Origin: Methanobacteriota archaeon
Lineage (GTDB): Archaea; JAADCQ01; Methanopyri; Methanopyrales; Methanopyraceae
Reading direction: 5' to 3'
DNA: 42,185 nt
NCBI GenBank assembly: GCA_027064425.1
Contig: JAMOPO010000029.1
Span: 1-42,185, forward strand
The notes beneath the pieces are model-generated. The model searched no databases and was not told where the DNA came from. It saw only the letters and a list, made by a program, of their open reading frames with translations. Below are positions 1 to 6,612 of this stretch, piece by piece. A program made the translations under genes and the position numbers. Every line of letters starts with the position of its first letter. The stretch's first letter is position 1.

Positions 1-121
1 GGTAGGTTACCCACGTGTTACTGAGCCGTCCGCCGGGCCGCCCCCATAGCCGGGCGGCCCTCGACTTGCATGGCTTAGTCGGACCCCGATAGCGGTGGCC
101 TCCGGCAGGATCAACCGGAGT
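1..121 (-). rRNA. rrs: 16S ribosomal RNA, 5' end (partial)
   Basis: The reverse complement begins with the near-universal archaeal 16S start (CTCCGGTTGATCCTGCCGG, about positions 120-102) and continues through the conserved CTAAGCCATGCAAGTCGAG block into the V1 hairpin and a GTAACACGTGG segment. Only the first 120 or so nucleotides are present; the gene runs off the left edge. The exact mature 5' end (about 120-122) is inferred from the motif. The upstream leader and promoters lie to the right, on the same strand. Confidence 0.97.
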
Positions 122-300
122 TAGGGGTGGCGGCCGCAAGGATTTGGGTCCGCGGCGGGGCTTTCACGGCCCCGGGGGGCGGGCTTGCGTCGGCCCCGGG
201 GCCCCGGGGGTTGTTCCCCCCGGGGTTGCCCGGGGCCCCATCGGGGGGCTCTCCCTCCGCGGCCATTCCCGGCGGGGAGGCGGGTTGTATATTAAACTTT
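122..300 (-). other. pre-16S leader with a very stable GC hairpin
   Basis: The stretch between the 16S 5' end and the promoter-like sequences is almost pure G and C and has no convincing gene. It contains a perfect 9-bp inverted repeat, 202-210 against 217-225 with a six-base loop, flanked by further GGGGCCCC blocks that could extend the structure. This fits an rRNA leader whose stems take part in processing. The processing role is inferred; the matching downstream strand of the 16S processing stem is outside the window. Confidence 0.5.
288..296 (-). promoter_or_regulatory. probable rRNA promoter TATA box (proximal)
   Basis: On the minus strand this reads TTTAATATA, a good match to an archaeal box A and a rare AT island in this GC-rich leader. 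Transcription would be expected to start about 25 bases downstream, near 262, roughly 140 bases before the mature 16S end. No experimental support; the call rests on motif, position and strand. Confidence 0.55.
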
Positions 301-345
301 CGGGTCGTCTGGGCCGTGCGTGCCGGTTCTTCCTCGCTGGAAACC

Positions 346-354
346 CTATTTAAG
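346..354 (-). promoter_or_regulatory. second possible rRNA promoter TATA box (distal)
   Basis: The minus strand reads CTTAAATAG, a second box A-like sequence about 55 bases upstream of the first. Tandem promoters are common for archaeal rRNA operons. The same site read on the plus strand (CTATTTAAG) could serve a rightward transcript, so the direction is uncertain. Confidence 0.35.
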
Positions 355-381
355 CGTGGGCCGACGGCCGCGGGGAGCGCC

Positions 382-612
382 ATGGTCTCGCTCGACGCGG
401 CGAGGGGTCCGGTTCGTGCGGGGCGAGCGTGCCGGGCGGGCTGCCGGGTCTCCACCGAGGTGGTCTTCGTGCGGAGGGAGCGAGGGGCTCGGGAGATCCG
501 GCGGGTCCTCGGGAGTGGGTTCGTGGACCTGGTGGTGGACCGGGTGGTGAGGCGGGGCGCGCTGGAGGGGTTGGAGCGGGTGCGAGGGGCGTGGTCGGTC
601 AAGGGTGGGTAG
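382..612 (+). CDS. doubtful small ORF in the rRNA upstream region
   Basis: A 76-codon reading frame starts with ATG preceded by GGGGAG at good spacing and by an AT-rich CTATTTAAG about 30 bases upstream. The product would be basic, with a charged stretch beginning TEVVFVRRERG and no recognisable domain. It lies in a GC-rich tract where long open frames arise by chance on both strands, and several overlapping frames are just as open, so it may well not be a gene. No function can be offered. Confidence 0.2.
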   Translation: MVSLDAARGPVRAGRACRAGCRVSTEVVFVRRERGAREIRRVLGSGFVDLVVDRVVRRGALEGLERVRGAWSVKGG

Positions 613-657
613 GTCATCGGGCGGGCCTCCCCTTCGCGGGCACTCGTCATCCCGGTC

Positions 658-680
658 GTCGTTACGCTCTTCGTAACGAT
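658..680 (-). terminator. AATCGTTACG hairpin, 3' of candidate sRNA
   Basis: A perfect 8-bp stem, 659-666 against 672-679, encloses a five-base loop. Read on the minus strand it is AATCGTTACG-loop-CGTAACG, nearly identical to hairpins immediately 3' of the two tRNA genes at 37399 and 41912. Here it lies just 3' of the candidate C/D sRNA at 702-767. A terminator or 3'-processing signal for stable RNA genes is inferred from this recurrence. Confidence 0.45.
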
Positions 681-701
681 TGTCGCCGGCGCGGGGCGGC
701 C

Positions 702-767
702 GGTCAGCACCCTCGGGACCTATCATCGCGCGTGGCTCAAGATGGGGCTAATCCCCGCGTCATCCCG
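702..767 (-). ncRNA. candidate C/D box sRNA
   Basis: On the minus strand four boxes occur in order: C (GGATGA, about 765-760), D' (TTGA, 740-737), C' (CGATGA, 728-723) and D (CTGA, 707-704). The C'-D guide of about 15 nt and the D'-C' spacing are typical; the C-D' guide is somewhat long at 19 nt. The guides would pair with GATGGGGCTAATC and CACCCTCGGGACC, whose targets I cannot name. The downstream hairpin shared with tRNA genes supports an RNA gene here. Methanopyrus is known for a very large set of C/D sRNAs. Confidence 0.42.
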
Positions 768-995
768 ACCGCCCCGGTGGTGGTGCCGGCCTTCGGGGTT
801 TAATGGGTGCGGTCGGGTGGGCGGTTTGCGATCATCCCGTCCGGTCGTCCCCCGTGGCCGTGTCCTCATCCCGTCGGTCCCCTTCGAGCTCCTGGAGGGA
901 AGGGTGTTGTGAGCTCGCGGCGAGGTCGGGGGTGCAGCCGGCGGGGACGGTGGCGCCGTGGTGAGTCCGCCGCCGGGGGTGGGGCTTGAAGCGCT

Positions 996-1610
996 TCACG
1001 TCCGGTCCCGCTCGGGGGCGTGGATCTCGTAGAAGCCCTCGTAGGCGGAGTGGTAAGAGGGGACGCCGAGGCGCTGGAGGGCGCGCTCGAGTTCGCGCTC
1101 GAGCTCGCGGTAGGGTGCGGGGTCGTCGGTGGTCTCGAGCAGGTGGGCGCGGTGGGCGCGGTCGCAGGTGGCTCGGCAGGGGACGAAGCCCTCGGTGAGG
1201 ACGGTGGTGGTGGGTGGGTCGTGGTCGTAGCGGGTGTGGCCGTCGAGGAAGTAGTCGACGCAGCAGTCGGGGTAGTCGAGGAAGCGGCCGATGAGCTCGT
1301 CGTCGAGGGTGTACACGCCGAGGCGCTCGGCGACGTAGGGGTGCAGGGCGGGGCGGACGTGGAGGCCGGAGTTCTCCCAGAGCTCGAGCTCGGTCTCGAC
1401 GATGGCGGTGCAGAGCTGGAGGTCGTGTGGGGTGGTGCGCTGGAGGGCGAACCGGGCGATGGGGTGGGGCTCGGGGAGGTCGCCGGTGCCCTCGAGGTGG
1501 GACTGCAGGTCCTGTAGGAAGTTAAGCACTCGCTCGAGCGCGTGCAAGGTGGCCGCCCCGGGATGAGGAGCTAGTCCGGGGGTGAGGGTCTCCCGATGAT
1601 CGGCCTCCAC
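996..1610 (-). CDS. DUF483 family protein
   Basis: A 204-residue protein recognised as DUF483, an archaeal family of unknown biochemical role, by the central YPDCCVDYFLDG segment followed by FVPCRATCDRAHR. The cysteine pair and the later cysteines suggest metal or Fe-S binding, but that is inference. The GTG start at 1610 gives full length; a TTG at 1547, preceded by GGGGCGG at better spacing, would give 183 residues beginning just before HALERVLNFL and is a serious alternative. The stop lies inside a 12-bp palindrome (987-998). The gene is divergent from beta-RFAP synthase, with the AT-rich sequence near 1630-1647 as the likely shared promoter region. Confidence 0.8.
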   Translation of the reverse strand: MEADHRETLTPGLAPHPGAATLHALERVLNFLQDLQSHLEGTGDLPEPHPIARFALQRTTPHDLQLCTAIVETELELWENSGLHVRPALHPYVAERLGVYTLDDELIGRFLDYPDCCVDYFLDGHTRYDHDPPTTTVLTEGFVPCRATCDRAHRAHLLETTDDPAPYRELERELERALQRLGVPSYHSAYEGFYEIHAPERDRT

Positions 1611-1673
1611 GGCCCCTGACCGGTCGTAGCGGTTTTACGCTTATCTTCCCGGGCGCGTTGGGGGTGGCTCGGC

Positions 1674-2660
1674 TTGGTCGTGGTGCGCTCGGTTTCGAGG
1701 CTGCACGTGACGCTGATCGACCTGCACGGTGGGCTGGGCCGCGTGGACGGTAGCGTGGGGGTGACGTTGGAGGAGCCGTGGATGGAGTTCGAGGTGGAGC
1801 GGGCGGAGGATGGGGTGGAGGTGGTGGGGAAGGGTGAGGTGGCGGAGAAGGCGGAGCGGGCGGCGCGGGTGGTGCTGGAGGAGTTCGGGCTGGAGGGTGG
1901 CGCGCGGGTCGTGGTGCGTCGGTCGTACCCGGAGCACGTGGGGCTGGGCTCGGGGACGCAGGCGACGCTGTCGGCGGCGGTGGGCGTGCTGGAGGCGTTC
2001 GGGGTGGAGGAGTACGACGTGCGGGAGCTGGCGGACCTGCTGGGTCGCGGTGGGACGTCGGGGATCGGGGTGGCGGCGTTCGAGGGTGGTGGGTTCATCG
2101 TGGACGGTGGGCACCGGTTCGGTGAGGGTGGGAAGGAGGGGTTCAAGCCGTCGTCGGCGTCGGGCGAGGTGCCGCCGGCGCCGGTGGTGGCGCGGCTGGA
2201 CGTGCCGGAGGACTGGCGGTTTGTGCTGGCGATCCCGGAGGTTAGGCGGGGGGCGCACGGGGACGAGGAGGTGGACATCTTCCGGCGGTACTGCCCGGTG
2301 CCGGCGCGGGAGGTGGAGAGGGTGTGCCGGCTGGTGTTGATGGTGATGCTGCCGGCGGTGGCGGAGGGGGATGCGGAGGCGTTCGGTCGGGCTGTGGACG
2401 AGGTGCAGGAGCTGGGGTTCAAGCGGGTGGAGGTGGGGCTGCAGGACGAGGTGGTGCGGGAGCTGATGGAGGTGGCGCGTGGGGCGGGCGCGTACGGTGC
2501 CGGGCTGAGCTCGTTCGGGCCGACGGTGTACGCGGTGTGCGACTCGGCGTCGGCGGGCGATGTAGCGCGGGAGCTGGAGCGGTTCCTGAAGGAGCGTGGG
2601 GTGGGTGGCGAGGTGATCGTGTCGGGGCCCCGAAACGAGGGGTTCGAGGTGCGCGGGTGA
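1674..2660 (+). CDS. mptG: beta-ribofuranosylaminobenzene 5'-phosphate synthase
   Basis: This is a GHMP-kinase-fold enzyme of tetrahydromethanopterin synthesis: it condenses 4-hydroxy- or 4-aminobenzoate with PRPP, releasing CO2 and pyrophosphate. Seen in the sequence: an N-terminal RLHVTLIDLHGG strand typical of archaeal beta-RFAP synthases, the glycine-rich GLGSGTQATLS loop at residues 90-100, GGTSGIG at 126-132 and FIVDGGH at 141-147. Length (328) is normal. The TTG at 1674 is chosen because GGGGTGG lies six bases upstream; GTG at 1680 or 1683 would shorten it by two or three residues. The coding strand is extremely G-rich at third positions. It stands alone, divergent from the DUF483 gene. 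Confidence 0.9.
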   Translation: MVVVRSVSRLHVTLIDLHGGLGRVDGSVGVTLEEPWMEFEVERAEDGVEVVGKGEVAEKAERAARVVLEEFGLEGGARVVVRRSYPEHVGLGSGTQATLSAAVGVLEAFGVEEYDVRELADLLGRGGTSGIGVAAFEGGGFIVDGGHRFGEGGKEGFKPSSASGEVPPAPVVARLDVPEDWRFVLAIPEVRRGAHGDEEVDIFRRYCPVPAREVERVCRLVLMVMLPAVAEGDAEAFGRAVDEVQELGFKRVEVGLQDEVVRELMEVARGAGAYGAGLSSFGPTVYAVCDSASAGDVARELERFLKERGVGGEVIVSGPRNEGFEVRG

Positions 2661-2789
2661 GAAAAGGGTTCAAATAGGGCGGCGGGGTGAGTACGCGCGC
2701 GTTCCGTGGGGAAGGGAAACATAAGCGTTTTTTGGCGGGTCGGACGGGTCTTATGGTGAGCGTCGGCCGATGATCGGGGGGCCGGCTCG

Positions 2790-4049
2790 TTGGGCGTGTA
2801 CGTGGCTGAGAACATCACGGGCGTGTACGCCTTCGATGAGGAGGGTAACCTGATCGACAGCGAGCCGTTCCCGGCGGATCCGGACGAGATCGTGGACCGG
2901 CTGATCCGGAAGGAGCGCGGTGAGGTGCTGGAGGAGGAAGAGAAGCTGCTCTCGAGGCTGGACGCGGACACGATCAACTTCGAGGGTACGAAGGCGGACC
3001 GTGAGCGGCTGGAGGACGTGGTGGACGGCGAGCTGATCGTGGAGTTCCCGAACGTGGCGGGTGAGATCCTGCGCGAGCGGGCGCGGGAGCTGGCCGTTGA
3101 GGTCGGTGTGATCGAGTCCGAGGAGGAGTACTCGGAGCTGGCCTACGAGGTCGGTATCAAGCTGTCGAAGCGGAAGGTGCGGGAGACGGTCGAGGAGCGG
3201 GACAAGATGATCATCCAGGCGATCAACACGATCGACGACATCGACCGGATCCTGAACATCCTGACGGATCGGGTGCGGGAGTGGTACGGGATCCACTTCC
3301 CAGAGATCAACAAGATCGTGAAGAAGCACGACGACTTCGTGACGCTGGTGGCGGAGCTGGGTCATCGAGACAACTTCACGAAGGAGAAGATCAAGGAGGT
3401 GCTGCCGGACTTCCCCGACCACCTGGCGGAGAAGCTGGAGGAGGCCGCGAAGGACTCGATGGGTGCGGAGATGGACGAGAAGGACCTGCAGGCCGTGCAG
3501 CGGGTGGCGGAGATCGCGCGGGAGCTGTACGAGATCCGGCGGAAGACGGCGGACTACATCGACGAGTCGATGGACGACGTGGCCCCGAACATCAAGGCGC
3601 TGGTGGGCCCGCTGATCGGCGCGCGGCTGATCGCGCTGGCCGGTGGTCTGAAGGAGATGGCGCGGCTGCCGGCGAGCACGATCCAGCTGCTGGGTGCGGA
3701 GAAGGCGCTGTTCCGGCACCTGACGAAGGGTACGAAGCCGCCGAAGCACGGTGTGATCTTCCAGCACCCGCTGATCCACCGGAGCCCGTGGTGGCAGCGC
3801 GGTAAGATCGCGCGGGCGCTGGCGGGTAAGCTGGCGATCGCGGCGCGGATCGACGCGTACTCGGGTGAGTACCGGGGCGACGAGCTGAAGCGGCAGCTGG
3901 AGCAGCGGGTGAAGGAGATCAAGGAGAAGTACCCGAAGCCACCGAAGCGGCGCGGGCGCGGTCGGCCGCCGCGCGGTCGGCGCGGTCGGCGTCGCCGGTC
4001 GCCGAGGCGCTCGCGCCGGGACCGGAGGCGCCGCTCGCGCAGGCGCTGA
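2790..4049 (+). CDS. nop5: C/D box RNP core protein Nop5 (Nop56/58 homologue)
   Basis: Scaffold protein of archaeal C/D box sRNPs: it dimerises through a coiled coil, binds the L7Ae-bound guide RNA through its Nop domain and carries fibrillarin on its N-terminal domain. The N-terminal fibrillarin-binding domain, a central helical region with the TIDDIDRILN segment and a Nop domain (from GPLIGARLIALAGG near residue 273 through GAEKALFRHL near 302) are all visible. Residues from about 381 to 419 form a very basic Arg/Pro/Ser tail. The TTG start is supported by GGGGGG eight bases upstream; a six-residue mini-ORF (2753-2773) precedes it. Fibrillarin follows 45 bases downstream, so the two partners are probably co-expressed. 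Confidence 0.95.
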   Translation: MGVYVAENITGVYAFDEEGNLIDSEPFPADPDEIVDRLIRKERGEVLEEEEKLLSRLDADTINFEGTKADRERLEDVVDGELIVEFPNVAGEILRERARELAVEVGVIESEEEYSELAYEVGIKLSKRKVRETVEERDKMIIQAINTIDDIDRILNILTDRVREWYGIHFPEINKIVKKHDDFVTLVAELGHRDNFTKEKIKEVLPDFPDHLAEKLEEAAKDSMGAEMDEKDLQAVQRVAEIARELYEIRRKTADYIDESMDDVAPNIKALVGPLIGARLIALAGGLKEMARLPASTIQLLGAEKALFRHLTKGTKPPKHGVIFQHPLIHRSPWWQRGKIARALAGKLAIAARIDAYSGEYRGDELKRQLEQRVKEIKEKYPKPPKRRGRGRPPRGRRGRRRRSPRRSRRDRRRRSRRR

Positions 4050-4094
4050 ATTTTTCCGCCCTTAAACCACCCCTCCACCCGGGGGTGGTGAGAG

Positions 4095-4793
4095 ATGGTC
4101 GAGGTCGAGATCGAGCCGCACGAGGAGTTCGAGGGCGTGTACTGGGCGATCTTCGAGGACGGTACGCGGAAGCCCGCGACGGAGAACCTGGTCCCGGGTC
4201 ACCAGGTGTACGGTGAGCGGCTGGTGGAGTACGACGGCACGGAGTACCGGGTCTGGGAGCCGGGTCGGAGCAAGCTGGCCGCGATGATCATGAACGGCAT
4301 GGAGCACTTCCCGTTCGAGGAGGGGAGCCGGGTCCTCTACCTGGGCGCGGCGGCGGGTACGACGCCCTCGCACGTGTCGGACATCATCAAGGAGTCGGGC
4401 ATTGAGTACTGCGTGGAGTTCGCGTCGCGAATGATGCAGGAGCTGATCCCGGTGTGCGAGAAGCGGCCGAACATGGTGCCGATCCTGGGCGACGCGACCA
4501 AGCCGCACGAGTACGCGGAGATCGTGGACCAGGTGGACGTGATCTACCAGGACATCGCGCAGCCGAAGCAGGCGGAGGTCGTGGCGGACAACGCAGAGGC
4601 GTTCCTGAAGCCGGGCGGGATCATCATCGTGGCGGTTAAGTCGCGCTCGATCGACGTGACGAAGGAGCCGGAGGAGGTGTTCAAGGAGGAGGAGCGGAAG
4701 CTGGAGGAGCGCGGCTTCGAGATCCTGGAGGTCATCGACCTGGAGCCGTACGAGCGCGACCACGTGGGCATCGTGGCGGAGTACCAGGGCTAG
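4095..4793 (+). CDS. flpA: fibrillarin, rRNA/tRNA 2'-O-methyltransferase
   Basis: Catalytic subunit of C/D box sRNPs, transferring methyl from SAM to the ribose of the guided nucleotide. Visible: the SAM-binding LYLGAAAGTTPSHVSD loop (residues 81-96), the acidic YCVEFASR segment, GDAT at 132-135, and the DIAQPKQ motif at 153-159. Lys182 and Asp187 in VKSRSID are probable members of the catalytic K-D-K-H set. Length (232) is normal for archaeal fibrillarin. The ATG start has GGTGGTGAG just upstream. The spacer from nop5 contains a T-run and CCTTAAACC, so an internal promoter is possible. A C/D box sRNA lies 19 bases downstream on the same strand. Confidence 0.96.
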   Translation: MVEVEIEPHEEFEGVYWAIFEDGTRKPATENLVPGHQVYGERLVEYDGTEYRVWEPGRSKLAAMIMNGMEHFPFEEGSRVLYLGAAAGTTPSHVSDIIKESGIEYCVEFASRMMQELIPVCEKRPNMVPILGDATKPHEYAEIVDQVDVIYQDIAQPKQAEVVADNAEAFLKPGGIIIVAVKSRSIDVTKEPEEVFKEEERKLEERGFEILEVIDLEPYERDHVGIVAEYQG

Positions 4794-4811
4794 CGCCCGC
4801 CCACGCTCATC

Positions 4812-4869
4812 CAGTGATGAGCATTTCGCTAGCCGACGTCGTGGATGACGAGTTACTCCCGCTCTGAGC
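4812..4869 (+). ncRNA. C/D box sRNA, probably guiding 23S rRNA methylation
   Basis: All four boxes are present at textbook spacing: C GTGATGA (4814-4820), a 12-nt guide, D' CCGA (4833-4836, one change from CUGA), C' TGGATGA (4842-4848), a 15-nt guide and D CTGA (4864-4867). The D guide is complementary to GCGGGAGTAACT, and the D' guide to TAGCGAAATGC. From memory both resemble the highly conserved helix 68-71 region of 23S rRNA, only some tens of nucleotides apart, so one RNA would guide two nearby methylations. By the fifth-nucleotide rule the targets would be a G in GCGG and the C of TAGC. Pairing should be confirmed with this organism's own 23S. Confidence 0.85.
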
Positions 4870-4878
4870 CCGCAACCA

Positions 4879-4887
4879 TTTTTTATT
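4879..4887 (+). terminator. T-rich terminator-like run
   Basis: Six consecutive T's followed by ATT lie 12 bases after the D box of the sRNA. T-runs are the usual termination signal of archaeal transcripts, so this may end the nop5-flpA-sRNA transcript. It could equally be part of a promoter for the sequence downstream. Confidence 0.4.
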
Positions 4888-4930
4888 CAAGGTGACCGGG
4901 CCCCGATGACTGCATTCACCCCTCCTGACC

Positions 4931-4990
4931 TGGTGATGAGGCGGTCCCCCTAGAAGGAGGGCCCGATGAGGAGGCAGCCCCAGCCTGAGG
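4931..4990 (+). ncRNA. second candidate C/D box sRNA
   Basis: A strong C box GTGATGA (4933-4939) is followed by an 11-nt spacer, a poor D'-like TAGA (4951-4954), C' CGATGA (4964-4969), a 15-nt guide and D CTGA (4985-4988). Overall length and spacing fit an archaeal C/D sRNA, but the D' box is degenerate. An alternative reading pairs an upstream CGATGA (4904-4909) and CTGA (4925-4928) with the 4933 box as C'; overlapping guides or a longer RNA cannot be excluded. The D guide would target GCTGGGGCTGCC, which I cannot place. Its position right after the first sRNA supports a cluster. Confidence 0.42.
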
Positions 4991-5032
4991 TATGACGACG
5001 GAGAGCCGAGCCGAGGGATCCGGGGTGCGAGC

Positions 5033-6004
5033 GTGACCCCTCTCGAGCTCCTCGCCGTGGCCATCCCCTCCCTTTACATGGGCTGGACGATCGGGGCGGA
5101 CGACGCGGGCGCCGCGATGGGCTCGGCCGTCGGCGCCGGCGTGTTCACCACCCGGCAGGCCGTCATCCTGATCGCCGTGTTCACGACCCTCGGCGCCGTG
5201 CTGGAGGGGCACAAGGTCGTCAAGACCCTCGGAAAGGGCGTGGTCCACGGCCACTTCGACCCCGTCCTCGCGGGCGCCACGGTCCTCGTCGCGGCCGTGT
5301 GGTGCCACCTCGCCGTCATGATGGGCGTTCCCATCTCAACGACCCAGGCCACCGTGGGCGCCATCGCCGGGGCCGGATTCGCCCTGGGACTGCCCGTAGA
5401 CTGGAGCAAGTTCTCCGAGATCGCCGTGAGCTGGCTGGTGGCGCCGACCCTTGCCGCCGTGCCGGCCTACGTCATCTCCCGGCGGCTCCGGGGGCTGCTG
5501 CGCGCGAAGAGGCGGTCGCTGGGCGAGCTGGAGCGCATGATGAGGCTGTTTCTCACGGTCTCCGGCTGCTACGTGGCTTACTCCATCGGTGCCAACAACG
5601 CGGCCAACGCGGTGGCCCCGCTCGTGATGTCGGGCGTGCTCGACACGAGGAAGGCGGCCGTGATCGGCGGCATCATGATCTCGCTGGGCGCCCTGACGGC
5701 CGGCTCGCGCGTCATCGAGACCGTGGGGCGAAAGATCACCAAGCTGGACCCCGTAACCGCCTTCTCCGCCCAGTTCTCCGCCGCGGCGGTGACGCACGGC
5801 GCCTCGGAGCTCGGGCTGCCGATCTCGATCAACGAGACGACCGCGGGCGCGGTCATCGGGGTGGGCGTGTCCCAGGGCGAGCTGAACCTGTACACGGTTA
5901 GGAAGATCCTCGTGACCTGGGCTGTGAGCCCGCTCGGCGCCTTCGTGATGGCCTTCACGCTCGCCCACCTCTACCTCCTCGTCAAAGGGGCGGTTCAGGC
6001 TTGA
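5033..6004 (+). CDS. pit: PiT family inorganic phosphate permease
   Basis: A 323-residue polytopic membrane protein that takes up inorganic phosphate with a coupling cation. The two inverted PiT signature repeats are clear: IGADDAGAAMG (20-30) with GVPISTTQATVGAIAG (98-113), and YSIGANNAANAVAP (183-196) with GLPISINETTAGAVIG in the C-terminal half. A basic cytoplasmic linker (about 148-165) separates the halves. The first signature has Ala-Asp-Asp where many homologues have Ala-Asn-Asp. The GTG start follows GGGG at seven bases. The stop overlaps the start of the DUF47 gene as TGATG, so the two are translationally coupled. Confidence 0.93.
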   Translation: MTPLELLAVAIPSLYMGWTIGADDAGAAMGSAVGAGVFTTRQAVILIAVFTTLGAVLEGHKVVKTLGKGVVHGHFDPVLAGATVLVAAVWCHLAVMMGVPISTTQATVGAIAGAGFALGLPVDWSKFSEIAVSWLVAPTLAAVPAYVISRRLRGLLRAKRRSLGELERMMRLFLTVSGCYVAYSIGANNAANAVAPLVMSGVLDTRKAAVIGGIMISLGALTAGSRVIETVGRKITKLDPVTAFSAQFSAAAVTHGASELGLPISINETTAGAVIGVGVSQGELNLYTVRKILVTWAVSPLGAFVMAFTLAHLYLLVKGAVQA

Positions 6005-6612
6005 TGCTCCGCCCGAGCACCCGCCCCGCGGAGCGGGCCCTGACCGTGCTGCTCGAGGAGCTGGACGCGATGATCAAGGCGTGCTCCCTGGTCTCCGACG
6101 CGCTGGAGGGTGAGGCCCGCGAGGACCTGGAGGAGCGGCAGGAGTCGCTCAGCGAGGAGGTCACGGAGCTCCGCGATCGCGTGGAGGAGGCCATGGAGAG
6201 CGGGCCCATGGTCCCGGTCGTGCGCGAGGACCTGAACTACATCGCCGAGAACGTCCGCCGGGCGGCCGAGGCGCTGCTCAGCGTGGTCTCGCTCCTCGTG
6301 GGCAGTTACGAGGAGCTCGACGAGGAGTGCCGGGAGCGGATCGACGAGATCGCCAAGATGGTCGCGGAGCTGGCCTCCGGGATCCGGGAGTCCGTGGAGC
6401 TGCTGGAGGAGGACGTCGAGGAGGCCGCGAAGCGCGCCGAGGAGGTTCGTGAGGAGGAGGAGAAAATCCGAACGGAGCTCCGGTCCATCCTATCCGAGGC
6501 GGGCGTGGGGAGCGACCTGGCCCCGCTGGTGCTGGAGATCGAGCGGGCGCTAACCGACATGGACCGAGCCCTGGACGGGGTGAGCCGGATCAAGTCCCGG
6601 TTCCTCGGGTGA
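6004..6612 (+). CDS. DUF47 (PhoU-like) phosphate transport accessory protein
   Basis: A wholly helical, acidic coiled-coil protein of 202 residues with the length and heptad character of the DUF47/PhoU-like family. These are almost always encoded next to PiT permeases, and they are thought to bind metals and modulate phosphate uptake. Charged segments such as EELDEECRERIDEIAKM and EEAAKRAEEVREEEEK dominate. The ATG at 6004 overlaps the permease stop. The assignment rests on composition plus neighbourhood rather than on a sharp motif. It also overlaps pyrD by four bases (GTGA), extending the coupled run. Confidence 0.78.
   Translation: MLRPSTRPAERALTVLLEELDAMIKACSLVSDALEGEAREDLEERQESLSEEVTELRDRVEEAMESGPMVPVVREDLNYIAENVRRAAEALLSVVSLLVGSYEELDEECRERIDEIAKMVAELASGIRESVELLEEDVEEAAKRAEEVREEEEKIRTELRSILSEAGVGSDLAPLVLEIERALTDMDRALDGVSRIKSRFLG

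Noticed and set aside
127-803. Several overlapping open frames on both strands upstream of 16S
   Set aside because: They lie in GC-rich DNA where stops are rare, have low-complexity Arg/Pro/Gly/Ser products and mutually exclude each other. Only the ATG-started 76-codon frame at 382 was kept, at low confidence.
812-890. Another C/D sRNA on the minus strand with two GGGATGA boxes
   Set aside because: The D-type boxes would be non-standard (CCGA and a bare CGA), and no guide matched a remembered rRNA sequence. Evidence is too weak to list.
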